A stretch of 64,000 nt of DNA from Sinomonas sp. ASV322 (GCF_030908245.1 NZ_JAVFJJ010000019.1:1-64000); one strand, 5' to 3'. Counted from the stretch's first letter, positions 10,201-17,344 are shown. The notes: generated by a model not told the origin, from the sequence alone. Numbers and translations are program-made.

Positions 10201-11140
10201 GGGAGAGCGAGAGGTTGGTCGGCTGCGTGCCGCCGGGGGCGTTCTCATACGGGGCGAGCGAGATGGTCGCGGTCACCGCGTTCGTGGCAGGGTCGACGAC
10301 GGAGACCGTGTCGCTGTCGCCGTTCGAGACGAAAATTCGGTGCTTCGTCCGGTCCACGAGCAGCGAGTTGGGATGGTTGCCCACCGTGACGCTCTGTCCC
10401 GCGGTGATCGTGAGCCCGTCGACGGCGAAGGTCGAGAGCGTGTTGCCGCCCTGGTTGCTCACGTACGCCGTGCGGCCGTCTTCGGAGAGCGCCACGCCGT
10501 ACGGGTAGTCGCCAGTGGCGGCCTGCGCCGTCGTGCCGGTCGCAACGTCGACGGCGAGGAGGCGGCGGGAGAGCTGCCCGGCGGTGTACACCGTCTTGCC
10601 GTCAGGGGCGACGGCGACTGTCTCGGGGTAGCTTCCCGACGGCAGCTTGATCGAGCGGTTGACGGAGAGCTTCTTCGTGGCGGCGTCCCAGTCGAGCACG
10701 AGGATCGAGTTCTTGCCCGCGGTCGCGAGGAACACCTGCTTGCCGTCGGGGCTGAACGCGATGCCAGGGGCCACGCCTTGGGGGACGTTGCGGTTCGACG
10801 TATCGAGTTCGAGCTCCTGCAGGACGTCGCCGTCCTTGGCCTCGAGCACCTGGACGGTCTGCTTGCCATTCGCATTGCGCACGATGTTCGGCACGAGGAC
10901 GGCCTCGCCGTCGGGGGAGAGGACGGCGTTGGCCGGGAAGAAGCCGGCGGTCTTCTGGACGCCCGCCGGGGTGACGGCCCAGCCGGATGGGGTAATGCCG
11001 GTGCCGTCGCCCTGCGGGCCCGCGTGCTGGGTGAGGGCCAGGCCGGCGAAGGCGGCCGTTCCGCCCACCGCGAGGCACGCGGCCGTGGCGATGGCCACGG
11101 CCGGGCGTTTCCACAACGGTCTCTGTCTGGGGAAAGACAT
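7274..11140 (-). CDS. Secreted YncE-type beta-propeller / phosphoesterase with second propeller
   Basis: A 1288-residue exported protein. A signal sequence or anchor (about 14-36) is followed by a YVTN/YncE-like propeller (about 55-430), then an alkaline-phosphatase-superfamily phosphoesterase (about 450-820) with VVKENRTYDQVFGD, SQNGW, DLPRDHT and VVEDDSQGGADHVD, which hold likely metal and nucleophile residues. A NEW3-like beta domain (about 830-930) follows, then a second propeller (about 935-1230), an Ala/Pro/Ser linker, and a tail DELNREIWKALRGADDEMP. That tail normally closes the phosphoesterase half in two-domain relatives, so NEW3 and propeller 2 look inserted. The substrate is unknown. 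A GGACC-like site precedes the ATG. PHO-box-like repeats upstream suggest phosphate-starvation control. Confidence 0.88.
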   Translation of the reverse strand: MSFPRQRPLWKRPAVAIATAACLAVGGTAAFAGLALTQHAGPQGDGTGITPSGWAVTPAGVQKTAGFFPANAVLSPDGEAVLVPNIVRNANGKQTVQVLEAKDGDVLQELELDTSNRNVPQGVAPGIAFSPDGKQVFLATAGKNSILVLDWDAATKKLSVNRSIKLPSGSYPETVAVAPDGKTVYTAGQLSRRLLAVDVATGTTAQAATGDYPYGVALSEDGRTAYVSNQGGNTLSTFAVDGLTITAGQSVTVGNHPNSLLVDRTKHRIFVSNGDSDTVSVVDPATNAVTATISLAPYENAPGGTQPTNLSLSPDAATLYVTGGGNNDVSVVDVSERDSFGKIKGLIPTGWYPTAVQPTKDGTSLLITSAKGLGTGPNKGSNPTNPNDHPYIERQLKGYLSLVKTPTSDELAKYTKQVRANNGFDKAGDAGGRTERADQKTSVPRQPGEDSPIQHVIYVVKENRTYDQVFGDLGKGNGDPSLAIFGKDVTPNHHKLADQFVTLDNLYADGEVSQNGWQWATQASSNGYNEEATAQGYAGNGSDYDSEGYHPGVAAAGPDPAHAYLWDKLDQNKISFRNYGQFVVPSSWMSAQEPVKCAAGAFCAHDPVLDANSDHEYPWFDMGVSDQHRFDLWDKEFQQYKSNGNLPSMQFIDLPRDHTAGGGTAAQLVADNDLALGKIVDEVSHSQYWKNTAIFVVEDDSQGGADHVDAHRTTGLVISPYTQTGSVDSHFYSQVSMLRTMELFLGVKPMSQYDAAALPMIYSFGEKANTTPYNAVAAPGVSVTMDSTILAPGSQTTVHGKVTNSGSTALDGSTVTLTSPNGWPVDPSATQSLGSLAPGASADLAWKVSVPATATPGQQLFTVSATYPIDGRLTGTQKATLAAVVPDPRVATIPQAFVANFSSGTVSAVDLSTGKSLAEIPVGSGPGTVVTSPDHTKAFVANQNSGSVSVIDIAADAVVATIPTGKVPAGLAVSPDSKTLWVAEYGENAVQAFDAATGAAGAKVTVGAGPENLALTPDGTTLVAANKNGNTVTLVDTSSKTAKATVQTGQQPFGVAVTGDGKTAFVSDMGSNDVTPIDIATATARKAIPAGQTPFNVLLSRDGTTLYVADTGANSVTPIDVATETAKAPWTVAQNITAVALGADNATVYATAAGTGQLIPLSTATGAAGAPIKVGQYPISVAFALPVGTAPHAAAPTTTASASPSSAAPSAAAQPAAVAAPATATSPTLTPAVSHSLVMKDSDTWGNPDRADADELNREIWKALRGADDEMPAPVHAFSNSLEQDSDG

Positions 11141-11295
11141 AGTTGGTCCTTACGCTCGGGCTGGCCGCGCGAGGGTTCTGCCCGGGCCAGCCGCTGGGGA
11201 GTGATGGAAAGTCGGAAGGCAGCCACGAGTCGGCGGCGCCCTTCGCACGACGACTCTGCGCCCCCGGCATACCAAATCTCAAGCCAGATCCGCCG

Positions 11296-11360
11296 TTGTA
11301 TATACAAATTCACCCAACGTTCGCGCCGTTCATCGAGGATTCATCGAGGATTCGCCTGCG
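11296..11360. promoter_or_regulatory. PHO-box-like direct repeats beside a TTGTATATACAA palindrome
   Basis: Reading on the + strand, ATTCACCCAAC (11308), GTTCGCGCC (11319), GTTCATCGAGG (11328), ATTCATCGAGG (11339) and ATTCGCCTGCG (11350) form a ladder of mostly 11-base units. Actinobacterial PhoP boxes are 11-base direct repeats beginning G(G/T)TCA(C/T)(C/T). A further GGTTCACC occurs at 11417. A perfect 12-base palindrome (11296-11307) next to it contains TATATA, a possible -10 for the minus-strand phosphoesterase. That would put the repeats at the usual activator distance. They could equally serve the divergent EamA gene. Confidence 0.55.
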
Positions 11361-11408
11361 GCGCGAACTCGTTTCAATGGTCGCTCGATGACTTGTATAG
11401 GCATGTTA

Positions 11409-11423
11409 GTGAAAATGGTTCAC
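11409..11423. promoter_or_regulatory. Inverted repeat GTGAA-N5-TTCAC, possible operator
   Basis: A short perfect dyad in the AT-richer intergenic DNA between the phosphoesterase and EamA genes. It overlaps the GGTTCACC that resembles a PHO unit. The bound factor is unknown. Confidence 0.35.
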
Positions 11424-11431
11424 CTGAAAGG

Positions 11432-11449
11432 ATTCGGCTATGGCCGAAT
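11432..11449 (+). promoter_or_regulatory. Palindrome ATTCGGC-TATG-GCCGAAT before the EamA promoter
   Basis: A perfect 7-bp dyad with a 4-base centre sits just upstream of a plausible -35 (TTAAGA, 11452) and -10 (TAGAGT, 11475; 17-base spacer). Its position fits an operator for the EamA transcript. A local hairpin is the alternative. Confidence 0.4.
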
Positions 11450-11486
11450 GGTTAAGACTGTCGGGGGCTGGTCTTAGAGTTGTCGG

Positions 11487-11534
11487 GTGATCGATCTCAC
11501 TTCCTCCGTCCCCGGCCTCGGAGCGCGCTCATGA
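11487..11534 (+). CDS. Possible leaderless 15-codon leader peptide of EamA
   Basis: A GTG lies 6 bases after the -10 box TAGAGT and opens a 15-codon frame (MIDLTSSVPGLGARS). Its TGA overlaps the ATG of the EamA gene by four bases (ATGA). The arrangement suggests a leaderless transcript whose leader translation feeds the transporter start, which has no good ribosome site of its own. It rests only on spacing and could be chance. Confidence 0.3.
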   Translation: MIDLTSSVPGLGARS

Positions 11535-12445
11535 CGCGGCGCACGTGGCTCCTCTTCATCGCGATGTGCCTCATCTGGGGCGTCCCGTATCTCCTCATCA
11601 GCGAGGCCGTCGCCCAGGTGAGTCCCGCGATGGTCGTGTTCTCGCGTACGGCCATCGGCGCCGTCGTCCTCATGCCGTTCGCGTGGCGACAGCTCCGCTC
11701 GGTGTGGGAGCACCGGTGGCCCGTCCTCGCATTCGCCCTCCTCGAGATGGTCGGGCCATGGTTCCTCTTGAGTGATGCCGAGCGGCACATCTCGAGCTCG
11801 CTCGCGGGGCTCCTCATCGCGTTCGCGCCGGTCCTCGCGCTCGTCGTCGCGCGCCTCATCGGCCTCGAGCGCCGCATTGGCGGCCTGCGGATCCTCGGGC
11901 TCGTGCTCGCCGTCGGCGGTGTCGCCGTGCTCGGGGGCGGAGGCATGGAGGCTTCCGGGGCGTGGCCCGTCGTCGAGATGCTCTTCGTGGCCGCGGGCTA
12001 CGCGATCGCTCCGCAGGTCGCGGCGGTCAAGCTGGGCGGCGTCCCGGCCCTCCCGATGACGGCGGTGTGCCTCACGATCGCCGCGGTCATCTCCGCCCCG
12101 TTCGCGATCGTGACGTGGCCGGCCACCGCGCCGACGCCCACCGCGACGGGCTCGCTCGTGCTGCTCGGGCTCCTGTGCACGGCGCTCGCGTTCCTGCTCT
12201 TCTTCCGGCTCATCGCGGAGGCCGGCCCCGCCCGGGCGACCGCGATCGCGTACGTGAACCCCGTCGTCGCCCTCGCGCTCGGCGTGACTCTCCACGGCGA
12301 CCCGCTCACGCCCCTCATCGGCGCCGGTGCCGTCCTCGTCCTCGCGGGCACGTTCCTCGCGACCCGCCGCACGCGCCACGACGCCGAGCCCGGGGGAGCA
12401 GGAACAGAGGCGAAGCCGACCCCGGAGGGCGCCTCGGCGGCCTGA
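11531..12445 (+). CDS. EamA-family DMT transporter
   Basis: A 304-residue inner-membrane protein with about ten helices in two EamA repeats (about 5-135 and 150-285), the drug/metabolite transporter fold. The first repeat begins LLFIAMCLIWGVPYLL and the second includes MLFVAAGYAIAPQ. Substrate cannot be read from sequence; relatives export amino acids, metabolites or toxic compounds. The ATG at 11531 begins MTRRTWLLF. An in-frame TTG at 11480 would add 17 non-hydrophobic residues and is less likely. The gene is divergent from the phosphoesterase and convergent with the sensor kinase across a repeat array. Confidence 0.85.
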   Translation: MTRRTWLLFIAMCLIWGVPYLLISEAVAQVSPAMVVFSRTAIGAVVLMPFAWRQLRSVWEHRWPVLAFALLEMVGPWFLLSDAERHISSSLAGLLIAFAPVLALVVARLIGLERRIGGLRILGLVLAVGGVAVLGGGGMEASGAWPVVEMLFVAAGYAIAPQVAAVKLGGVPALPMTAVCLTIAAVISAPFAIVTWPATAPTPTATGSLVLLGLLCTALAFLLFFRLIAEAGPARATAIAYVNPVVALALGVTLHGDPLTPLIGAGAVLVLAGTFLATRRTRHDAEPGGAGTEAKPTPEGASAA

Positions 12446-12460
12446 CCCTTTCGCCGCACG

Positions 12461-12569
12461 ACCGTCCCTTTCTCCGCACCACCGTCCCTGAGCGTCACGA
12501 CCGTCCCTGAGCGTCACGACCGTCCCTGAGATCGCGCTCCAAGGGACGGTTATGCCGCCGAGGGACGGT
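12461..12569. repeat. Head-to-head array of ACCGTCCCT repeats, 19-20 bp period
   Basis: Four direct copies of ACCGTCCCT (12461, 12481, 12500, 12519) are followed by two inverted copies AGGGACGGT (12542, 12561). The middle copies share the extension GAGCGTCACG. The array fills the gap between the convergent EamA and histidine kinase genes. It could fold into a nested hairpin and act as a bidirectional terminator, or bind a protein. No coding sense is apparent. Confidence 0.75.
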
Positions 12570-12611
12570 TATGTGGGCGCGATGCGCACTAACGCCGCGA
12601 CGAGGTGCTCC

Positions 12612-14159
12612 TCACGCCGGGAGGTACACCGCGAACTCGGTCCGCCCGGGCCGCGAGCTGAGCTCGACCGAGCCGCCGTGCGCCTCGACGATCGCCTGGA
12701 CAATCGAGAGGCCGAGGCCGGTCGAGCCCTCCGTCCCCGTGCGCGCCTTGTCCGCCCGCGTGAAGCGCGAGAAGACCTTCTTCTGCAGCTCGGCAGGCAC
12801 GCCGGGGCCGTTGTCCGTGACGGTGATGACGGCGTCGCCCGCCGCGGACCGTGCGACCCCCGCCGTCACGACAGTTCCGGCCTCAGTATGTTTGCGCGCA
12901 TTCGAGAGCAGGTTGACCATGACCTGGTGCAGGCGCGCGCCGTCGGCCCTGACCTCGACGGGCTCGGCGGGCAGCGCAAGGCGCCACTGGTGATCCGGCG
13001 CGATGACCTTCTGGTCGGTCACGGTCTCCACGACGAGCTGCGTGAGGTCCACCGGACCGAGCTTGAGCGGCTGGCCCTCGTCGAGCCGGGCGAGCGTGAG
13101 GAGATCCTCGACGAGACGGCTCATGCGGAGCGACTGCGTCTCGACCCGCCCGAGCGATTCGCTGCCCTGCGGCGAGAGCGACTCGGTCATCTTGAGCATG
13201 TCCGTGTAGCCCCGGATGGCGGTGAGCGGCGTCCGCAGCTCGTGCGACGCGTCAGCCACAAACTGCCGCACCCTCTTCTCCGACTCCTGCCGCGCCTGGA
13301 GCGCGCCGGCCACGTTGTCGAGCATGCGATTGAGCGCGTGCCCCACGTTGCCCACCTCGGTGCCAGGATGAGCGGCCGACGGCGGAACCCGCATCGCGAG
13401 CGCGACCTCACCGGCGTCGAGCGGGAGTTGGGCGACCTTCGCCGCGACCGACGAGACCTGGGCGAGCGGCTTGAGCGTCCTGCGGATGACGTAGGTGCCG
13501 ACGAGGCCGATGAGTACGAGTCCGCCGCCCGAGACGATGATCGTCGTGAGCACGAGCTGGGCCAGCGCACTGTCCTTTGCCGCGAGCGGGAGGCCTGTGA
13601 CGATGACGTCCCCGGTCGGAGACTTGGCGGCCACGAGCCGGTAATGGCCCACGCTGAGATCCCGGTCGATCGGAGAAGGGTCGGGCCGTTCGGATTGGGT
13701 GGCCTGCGAGCGCGCGATCGAGAAGATCACGGCAAGATCGGACGATGGAAGGCCGACGCGCTGCCCTTCGGCGTTGATGAGGCCCTGGAAGTCGAGGACA
13801 TCGCCGTGCAGGCGCGCGTTGAGCGTGCCCGCGCCCTGCCCGCGTGCTCCGAGCGGGTCCGGATGGCTTGTGGGCGTGCTTTGATCGGTTCCGGCTGAAG
13901 CCTGCTGCGGGCTCAGGCTTCCGAACTGAACCGCCCGGCGGCTCGCCTGGAGAAGCTGGGTGTCGAGCTGCTGCGTGAGGAAGTTGTCCATCGACGCGTA
14001 CAGGAGCGAGCCGACCACGGAGCAGATCGCGACGAGCAGGAGCATCGTGGCGAGGACGAGTTTCGTGCGGAGGCGCCACGAGTTGGGGTCGGTCCAGCGG
14101 CGGCCCGGCTCGCCGCCGTCGACCGTCGAACGCCGCTCGGCACCTGAAAGCTGGTTCAT
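12612..14159 (-). CDS. Two-component sensor histidine kinase (TrcS-like)
   Basis: A 515-residue membrane kinase. TM1 is at about 34-54, followed by an extracytoplasmic sensor of about 145 residues, TM2 at about 201-225 and a HAMP linker. HisKA has the phospho-acceptor H306 in DASHELRTPLT. HATPase_c carries the N box (MVNLLSNARKH), G1 (VTDNGPGVP) and G2 (GSTGLGLSI). Its ATG overlaps the stop of the response regulator gene by four bases, so the pair is co-translated. The architecture resembles mycobacterial TrcS. The signal is unknown. CTGTG direct repeats upstream of the regulator suggest autoregulation and control of the divergent membrane protein. Confidence 0.92.
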   Translation of the reverse strand: MNQLSGAERRSTVDGGEPGRRWTDPNSWRLRTKLVLATMLLLVAICSVVGSLLYASMDNFLTQQLDTQLLQASRRAVQFGSLSPQQASAGTDQSTPTSHPDPLGARGQGAGTLNARLHGDVLDFQGLINAEGQRVGLPSSDLAVIFSIARSQATQSERPDPSPIDRDLSVGHYRLVAAKSPTGDVIVTGLPLAAKDSALAQLVLTTIIVSGGGLVLIGLVGTYVIRRTLKPLAQVSSVAAKVAQLPLDAGEVALAMRVPPSAAHPGTEVGNVGHALNRMLDNVAGALQARQESEKRVRQFVADASHELRTPLTAIRGYTDMLKMTESLSPQGSESLGRVETQSLRMSRLVEDLLTLARLDEGQPLKLGPVDLTQLVVETVTDQKVIAPDHQWRLALPAEPVEVRADGARLHQVMVNLLSNARKHTEAGTVVTAGVARSAAGDAVITVTDNGPGVPAELQKKVFSRFTRADKARTGTEGSTGLGLSIVQAIVEAHGGSVELSSRPGRTEFAVYLPA

Positions 14160-14896
14160 CCGTCAGCGGGCTTGATGACGTAGCCCGCGCCGCGGACGGT
14201 GTGGATCATCGGCGCGCGATTGGCGTCGATCTTCTTGCGCAGATAGGAGATGTAGAGCTCGACGATGTTGGCCTGCCCGCCGAAGTCGTACTGCCACACG
14301 CGGTCGAGGATCTGCGACTTGCTGATGACGCGCTTCGGGTTCTCCATGAGATAGCGGAGCAGCTCGAACTGCGTCGCCGTGAGCTGGACGTCCTCGCCGC
14401 CGCGCGTGACCTCGCGCGTGTCGGTGTTGAGCACGAGGTCGCCGACGACGAGCTCGGCGTCGTCCTGCGCCGCAACGCCGGAGCGCTGTACGAGGCGGTG
14501 GAGGCGCAGCATGACCTCCTCCATGCTGAACGGCTTCGTCACGTAGTCGTCGCCGCCCGCGGCGAGGCCCGTGATGCGGTCCTCGAGGGCGTCCTTCGCG
14601 GTGAGGAACAGGGCGGGCACCTCGGGGATGAACTGGCGCACGCGCTTGAGGACTTCGACGCCGTCGAATCCGGGAATCATGACATCGAGCACGAGGACGT
14701 CGGGCCGGAAGTCGCGCGCGGCCTTGACCGCGGCGGGCCCGTCGGCGGCGACCTGCACGCTCCAGCCCGTCATCCGCAGGCCCATGCTCATGAGCTCGGA
14801 GAGGCTCGGCTCGTCGTCGACCACGAGGGCGCGAATCGGGGAGCCGTCCGGGTGGGTGAGGGACGGCAGGTTGTTGGTCGTGTAGGGGCTTGCCAT
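14156..14896 (-). CDS. OmpR-family response regulator (TrcR-like)
   Basis: A 246-residue regulator. The receiver domain (about 22-135) has the acidic pocket VVDDEP, phospho-acceptor D71 (VLDVMIPG), T109 (FLTAKD) and K121 (YVTKPFS). The C-terminal winged helix (about 150-243) has TATQFELLRYLMENP and HTVRGAGYVIKP. The ATG at 14896 is chosen because AGGAGG lies 8 bases upstream; a longer frame upstream has no support. It is the first gene of a two-gene unit with the kinase. Paired 11-base-spaced CTGTG half-sites in its promoter are typical of how OmpR-type regulators bind. Confidence 0.93.
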   Translation of the reverse strand: MASPYTTNNLPSLTHPDGSPIRALVVDDEPSLSELMSMGLRMTGWSVQVAADGPAAVKAARDFRPDVLVLDVMIPGFDGVEVLKRVRQFIPEVPALFLTAKDALEDRITGLAAGGDDYVTKPFSMEEVMLRLHRLVQRSGVAAQDDAELVVGDLVLNTDTREVTRGGEDVQLTATQFELLRYLMENPKRVISKSQILDRVWQYDFGGQANIVELYISYLRKKIDANRAPMIHTVRGAGYVIKPADG

Positions 14897-14918
14897 GATT
14901 CCAGCCTCCTGTGGATGG

Positions 14919-15047
14919 ATAGTCCGAGCCTGAGTTCTTCCTGTGTGCACCCTGTGGAGCCCAGCGTAGACCCGGGGCCGAATATCGGTGCTCGTGCGCG
15001 GCCCCGAAGCACAGCCAGTCCAGCCGAACGGCACAGCGGCGGCACAG
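14919..15047. promoter_or_regulatory. Divergent promoter region with CTGTG direct repeats
   Basis: Near the response regulator gene CTGTG occurs on the + strand at 14919, 14941 and 14952, the last two exactly 11 bases apart. Near the divergent gene the complement CACAG occurs at 15010, 15032 and 15043, again with an 11-base pair. Two 11-spaced direct-repeat pairs facing each other fit binding by the encoded OmpR-type regulator at both promoters. Confidence 0.5.
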
Positions 15048-15098
15048 GATGCGCGGTGACTCTGATTGCAGCCGACAGACGACTCACGGAGGAACACC

Positions 15099-16157
15099 AT
15101 GTCGCCCGAACCGCAGAACCCCACCCAGCACGACCCGACTTCGCAGGACCCAACCCCGCCGGTCCCAACCCCGCCGGTCGCAACCCCGCAGGACCCGCAC
15201 GCCGGCGGGGCGCAGGCCACGCCGCAGCAGCCCGTTCCCCAGCAGCCTGCCCCCCAGCAGTCGGCGCGGCCCATCGACCCTGCCGCGCAGCCGACCGAGA
15301 TGCTCTACCCGAGTCAGCCGCCCACCGCAGCTCAGCCCGGCATCCCGCCCGCGCAGGGCTGGGGCGGGCCCCAGTCCACTCCGGCACCGTCCACCCCTGC
15401 GCCCGGGTGGGGTGCGCCGTCGTCGTCTGCTCAGCCCCAGAGCCCCGGCTTCGGGCCGGGCTATGGGTCGCCGACGCCGGGCCAGAGTTGGGGGGCTCCG
15501 GGCGCGCCCGCTTCGGGCCAAGGCTGGGGACAGGGCGCGCCGAGCACGCCGCGCAAGAACCTGATCGCGCGGCTCACGCCCGTCCAGAAGGGGCTCGCCG
15601 CGGCGGGGGTCGCCGTCGTCGTCGTGGGCGGTGCCGGGGCCGCGGTGTATGCCGCGACGACCGCGAGCAACAACACCGGGAACGACAACGCGGGAGCCCC
15701 AGGCCTGGGCGGGCCGGGAGCCGGACCCGGCCAGAACGGCTCGGGTCAGAACGGGCAGAACGGCCCGGGCCAGAACGGCCTGCGCCAGAACGGCTTTGGT
15801 CCGGGGAACCTCGGCCTCGGCGCGGCGGGGCAGGCGGTGCACGGCGAGTATGTTGTGCTGCGCAACGGCCAGTACGTGACCGAGCTCGAGCAGACCGGCA
15901 CGATCACGGCCGTGTCCGATACGCAGGTCACCGTCAAGAGCGCCGACGGCTACGTCCAGACATACGCCATCTCGTCACAGACCACGATCGCGAGCTTCGG
16001 GGCGCGCGGCTCGCGCCAGCAGTCGCCGTCGCCGTCGCAGGGCCAGGGCTCGGTGACGGCCTCGAGCCTGAAGAACGGCGAGACCGTGCGCGTGACCGCG
16101 CTCAAGGACGGCAACGCCGCACTCACGATCGTCGCGATGTCGGCCTCGACGAACTGA
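15099..16157 (+). CDS. Single-pass membrane protein with Pro/Gln-rich N-terminus and DUF5666-like outer domain
   Basis: A 352-residue protein. Residues 1-145 are cytoplasmic, low-complexity and rich in P, Q and A. One helix (about 168-190, AAAGVAVVVVGGAGAAVYAA) crosses the membrane. A Gly/Asn/Gln linker with repeated GQNG follows, then a beta-rich tail (about 265-350) with TGTITAVSDTQVTVKSADG and LKNGETVRVTALKDG, similar to DUF5666-type domains. GGAGG lies 6 bases before the ATG at 15099. It is divergent from the two-component system and is its most likely target (inference). The function is unknown; an envelope role fits. Confidence 0.75.
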   Translation: MSPEPQNPTQHDPTSQDPTPPVPTPPVATPQDPHAGGAQATPQQPVPQQPAPQQSARPIDPAAQPTEMLYPSQPPTAAQPGIPPAQGWGGPQSTPAPSTPAPGWGAPSSSAQPQSPGFGPGYGSPTPGQSWGAPGAPASGQGWGQGAPSTPRKNLIARLTPVQKGLAAAGVAVVVVGGAGAAVYAATTASNNTGNDNAGAPGLGGPGAGPGQNGSGQNGQNGPGQNGLRQNGFGPGNLGLGAAGQAVHGEYVVLRNGQYVTELEQTGTITAVSDTQVTVKSADGYVQTYAISSQTTIASFGARGSRQQSPSPSQGQGSVTASSLKNGETVRVTALKDGNAALTIVAMSASTN

Positions 16158-16169
16158 CCGTTCGAAGCG

Positions 16170-16296
16170 TGAGCTCTTGGCGGAATAACTCGTCCGCCGC
16201 GACAAGAGCTCACCTTTCGGCGCGCGCAGGCAACGGACGACGACGGCGCCGCTCCCCACCGTGGCTTGAATCCACGTGGGGAGCGGCGCCGTCGTT
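16170..16296. repeat. Two-hairpin intergenic cassette, copy 1
   Basis: The first hairpin pairs GTGAGCTCTTG (16170) with CAAGAGCTCAC (16204) and is followed by CTTTCG. The second has a 20-bp perfect stem, 16241-16260 with 16277-16296. The same order, GAGCTCACCTTTCG then AACGGACGAC opening a second strong hairpin, recurs at 63050-63162. Both copies lie between convergent genes. It is probably a bidirectional terminator; the shared non-stem bases suggest a repeat family. Confidence 0.75.
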
Positions 16297-16469
16297 CGCC
16301 GTGCCGTCCTGTACACGTACGCGAAGGGACGCGCCCTTCTCACGGCGTGTTGCGCGGAATGCACCGGCGCGTCGGCCGTTACGGCCCCGAATCCGTCGTG
16401 TACGCGTACACGACGGGACACGCGGGACGCTGCCGATCAGTACCAGGTGGGCGATCGGCGGCGTGCCGA

Positions 16470-17159
16470 TCAGTACCAGTTGTGCGTGTAATGAAAGGCG
16501 AGGGCGTTCGCGGGGGAGCCGTAGCGGTCCTTGATGTAGCCGAGGCCCCAGTCGATCTGCGTGCGGTAGTTGGTCTGCCAGTCGCTGCCCGCGGAGGCCA
16601 TCTTGCCGCCCGGGAGCGACTGTGCGATGCCGTAGGCGCCGCTGCTGGCGTTGGTGGCCGTGGTCGTCCAGTTGGACTCACGGTTCCACAGCGTGATGAG
16701 GGCCTGCATCTGGTCCTGCCCCCAGCCGAACTTGGCGAGCTGGCTCGAGGCGTAGGCCTGCGCACCGGCCGGGTCGTTGACCGGCTGGGTCTTGAGGAGC
16801 TCGGCCTTCGCCGCGTCGGCCGCAGCCTGGGCCTGCTGGTCGGACTGGGCCTTCGAGACGGAGCCGACGCTCGGGCGGATGAAGTCGAGCTTTGCGTCGG
16901 AAGCGGCGCTGATTTGGGGCGAGGTGGAGGCCGCCGGGGCGATGGAGCCGGCGGCAGCGATGTCCCCGCCATTGGCTGCGGCGCCACCGCTCACGGCGGC
17001 GGCAAGGCCGACAGAGGCGGCGACGACGGCGTTGCGGTAGCGCCCGCCGGTTGCCGTGTTGAGTCCAGCGGTGATGCGGGCGAGGCCGCGCGGCGGGGTC
17101 TCCGCCCGGTGGCGGCCCCGATGGCGCACAGGCGTACCCAGGGACTTGGTGTTGCTCAC
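16470..17159 (-). CDS. Secreted transglycosylase-like cell-wall protein under a c-di-AMP riboswitch
   Basis: A 229-residue exported protein. A basic N-terminus and hydrophobic segment (about 42-65) form a signal sequence, followed by an Ala/Gln-rich stalk. The C-terminal domain (about 140-229) resembles lysozyme/SLT-like and aggregation-promoting-factor tails, with LITLWNRESNWTTTATN, SSGAYGIAQSLPG and a terminal WGLGYIKDRYGSP then HNWY. The E in WNRESNW is the probable catalytic acid. The GTG at 17159 follows a GAGAGG site. The upstream leader matches a ydaO-type c-di-AMP riboswitch, a known controller of actinobacterial wall hydrolases such as RpfA. It likely remodels peptidoglycan. Confidence 0.82.
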   Translation of the reverse strand: MSNTKSLGTPVRHRGRHRAETPPRGLARITAGLNTATGGRYRNAVVAASVGLAAAVSGGAAANGGDIAAAGSIAPAASTSPQISAASDAKLDFIRPSVGSVSKAQSDQQAQAAADAAKAELLKTQPVNDPAGAQAYASSQLAKFGWGQDQMQALITLWNRESNWTTTATNASSGAYGIAQSLPGGKMASAGSDWQTNYRTQIDWGLGYIKDRYGSPANALAFHYTHNWY

Positions 17160-17178
17160 GCGAGGAACCTCTCGTTAG

Positions 17179-17344
17179 CGCCTGCGAAGTTAGCTGCCGG
17201 GTTCGGATGCGAGTCATCCGGCCCCGCCGTGTGGCGTGGGCTTCACCCCTGGCCGCGGCCCCGCACTTGGCGGGTCCTTCGGCGACCGATTGGGTCCTCC
17301 GTCTCTGCCTTGGTGTCACCCTGAGCTGTCGGCAGAGTTCGGCG
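17179..17344 (-). ncRNA. Cyclic di-AMP riboswitch (ydaO-yuaA type)
   Basis: On the minus strand the leader runs from CGCCGAACTCTGCC to GAACCCGGCAGCTAACTTCG then CAGGCG, 20 bases before the GTG. The ending CCGAACCCGNCAGCTAAC plus AGGCG and the internal CAGGGGTGAA match conserved blocks of actinobacterial ydaO leaders. The 5' CGCC can pair with the 3' GGCG as the closing P1 stem. High c-di-AMP is expected to turn the wall-hydrolase gene off. Confidence 0.82.

Noticed and set aside
6803-11455. A 1550-residue plus-strand frame
   Set aside because: Antisense to the phosphoesterase, very Arg/Gly/Asp-rich, with no domain. It is a GC-rich shadow frame.
12461-12569. Iterons of a plasmid or replication origin
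   Set aside because: No rep or partition gene is near, the site lies between convergent chromosomal genes, and the array is inverted head-to-head like the other intergenic arrays.
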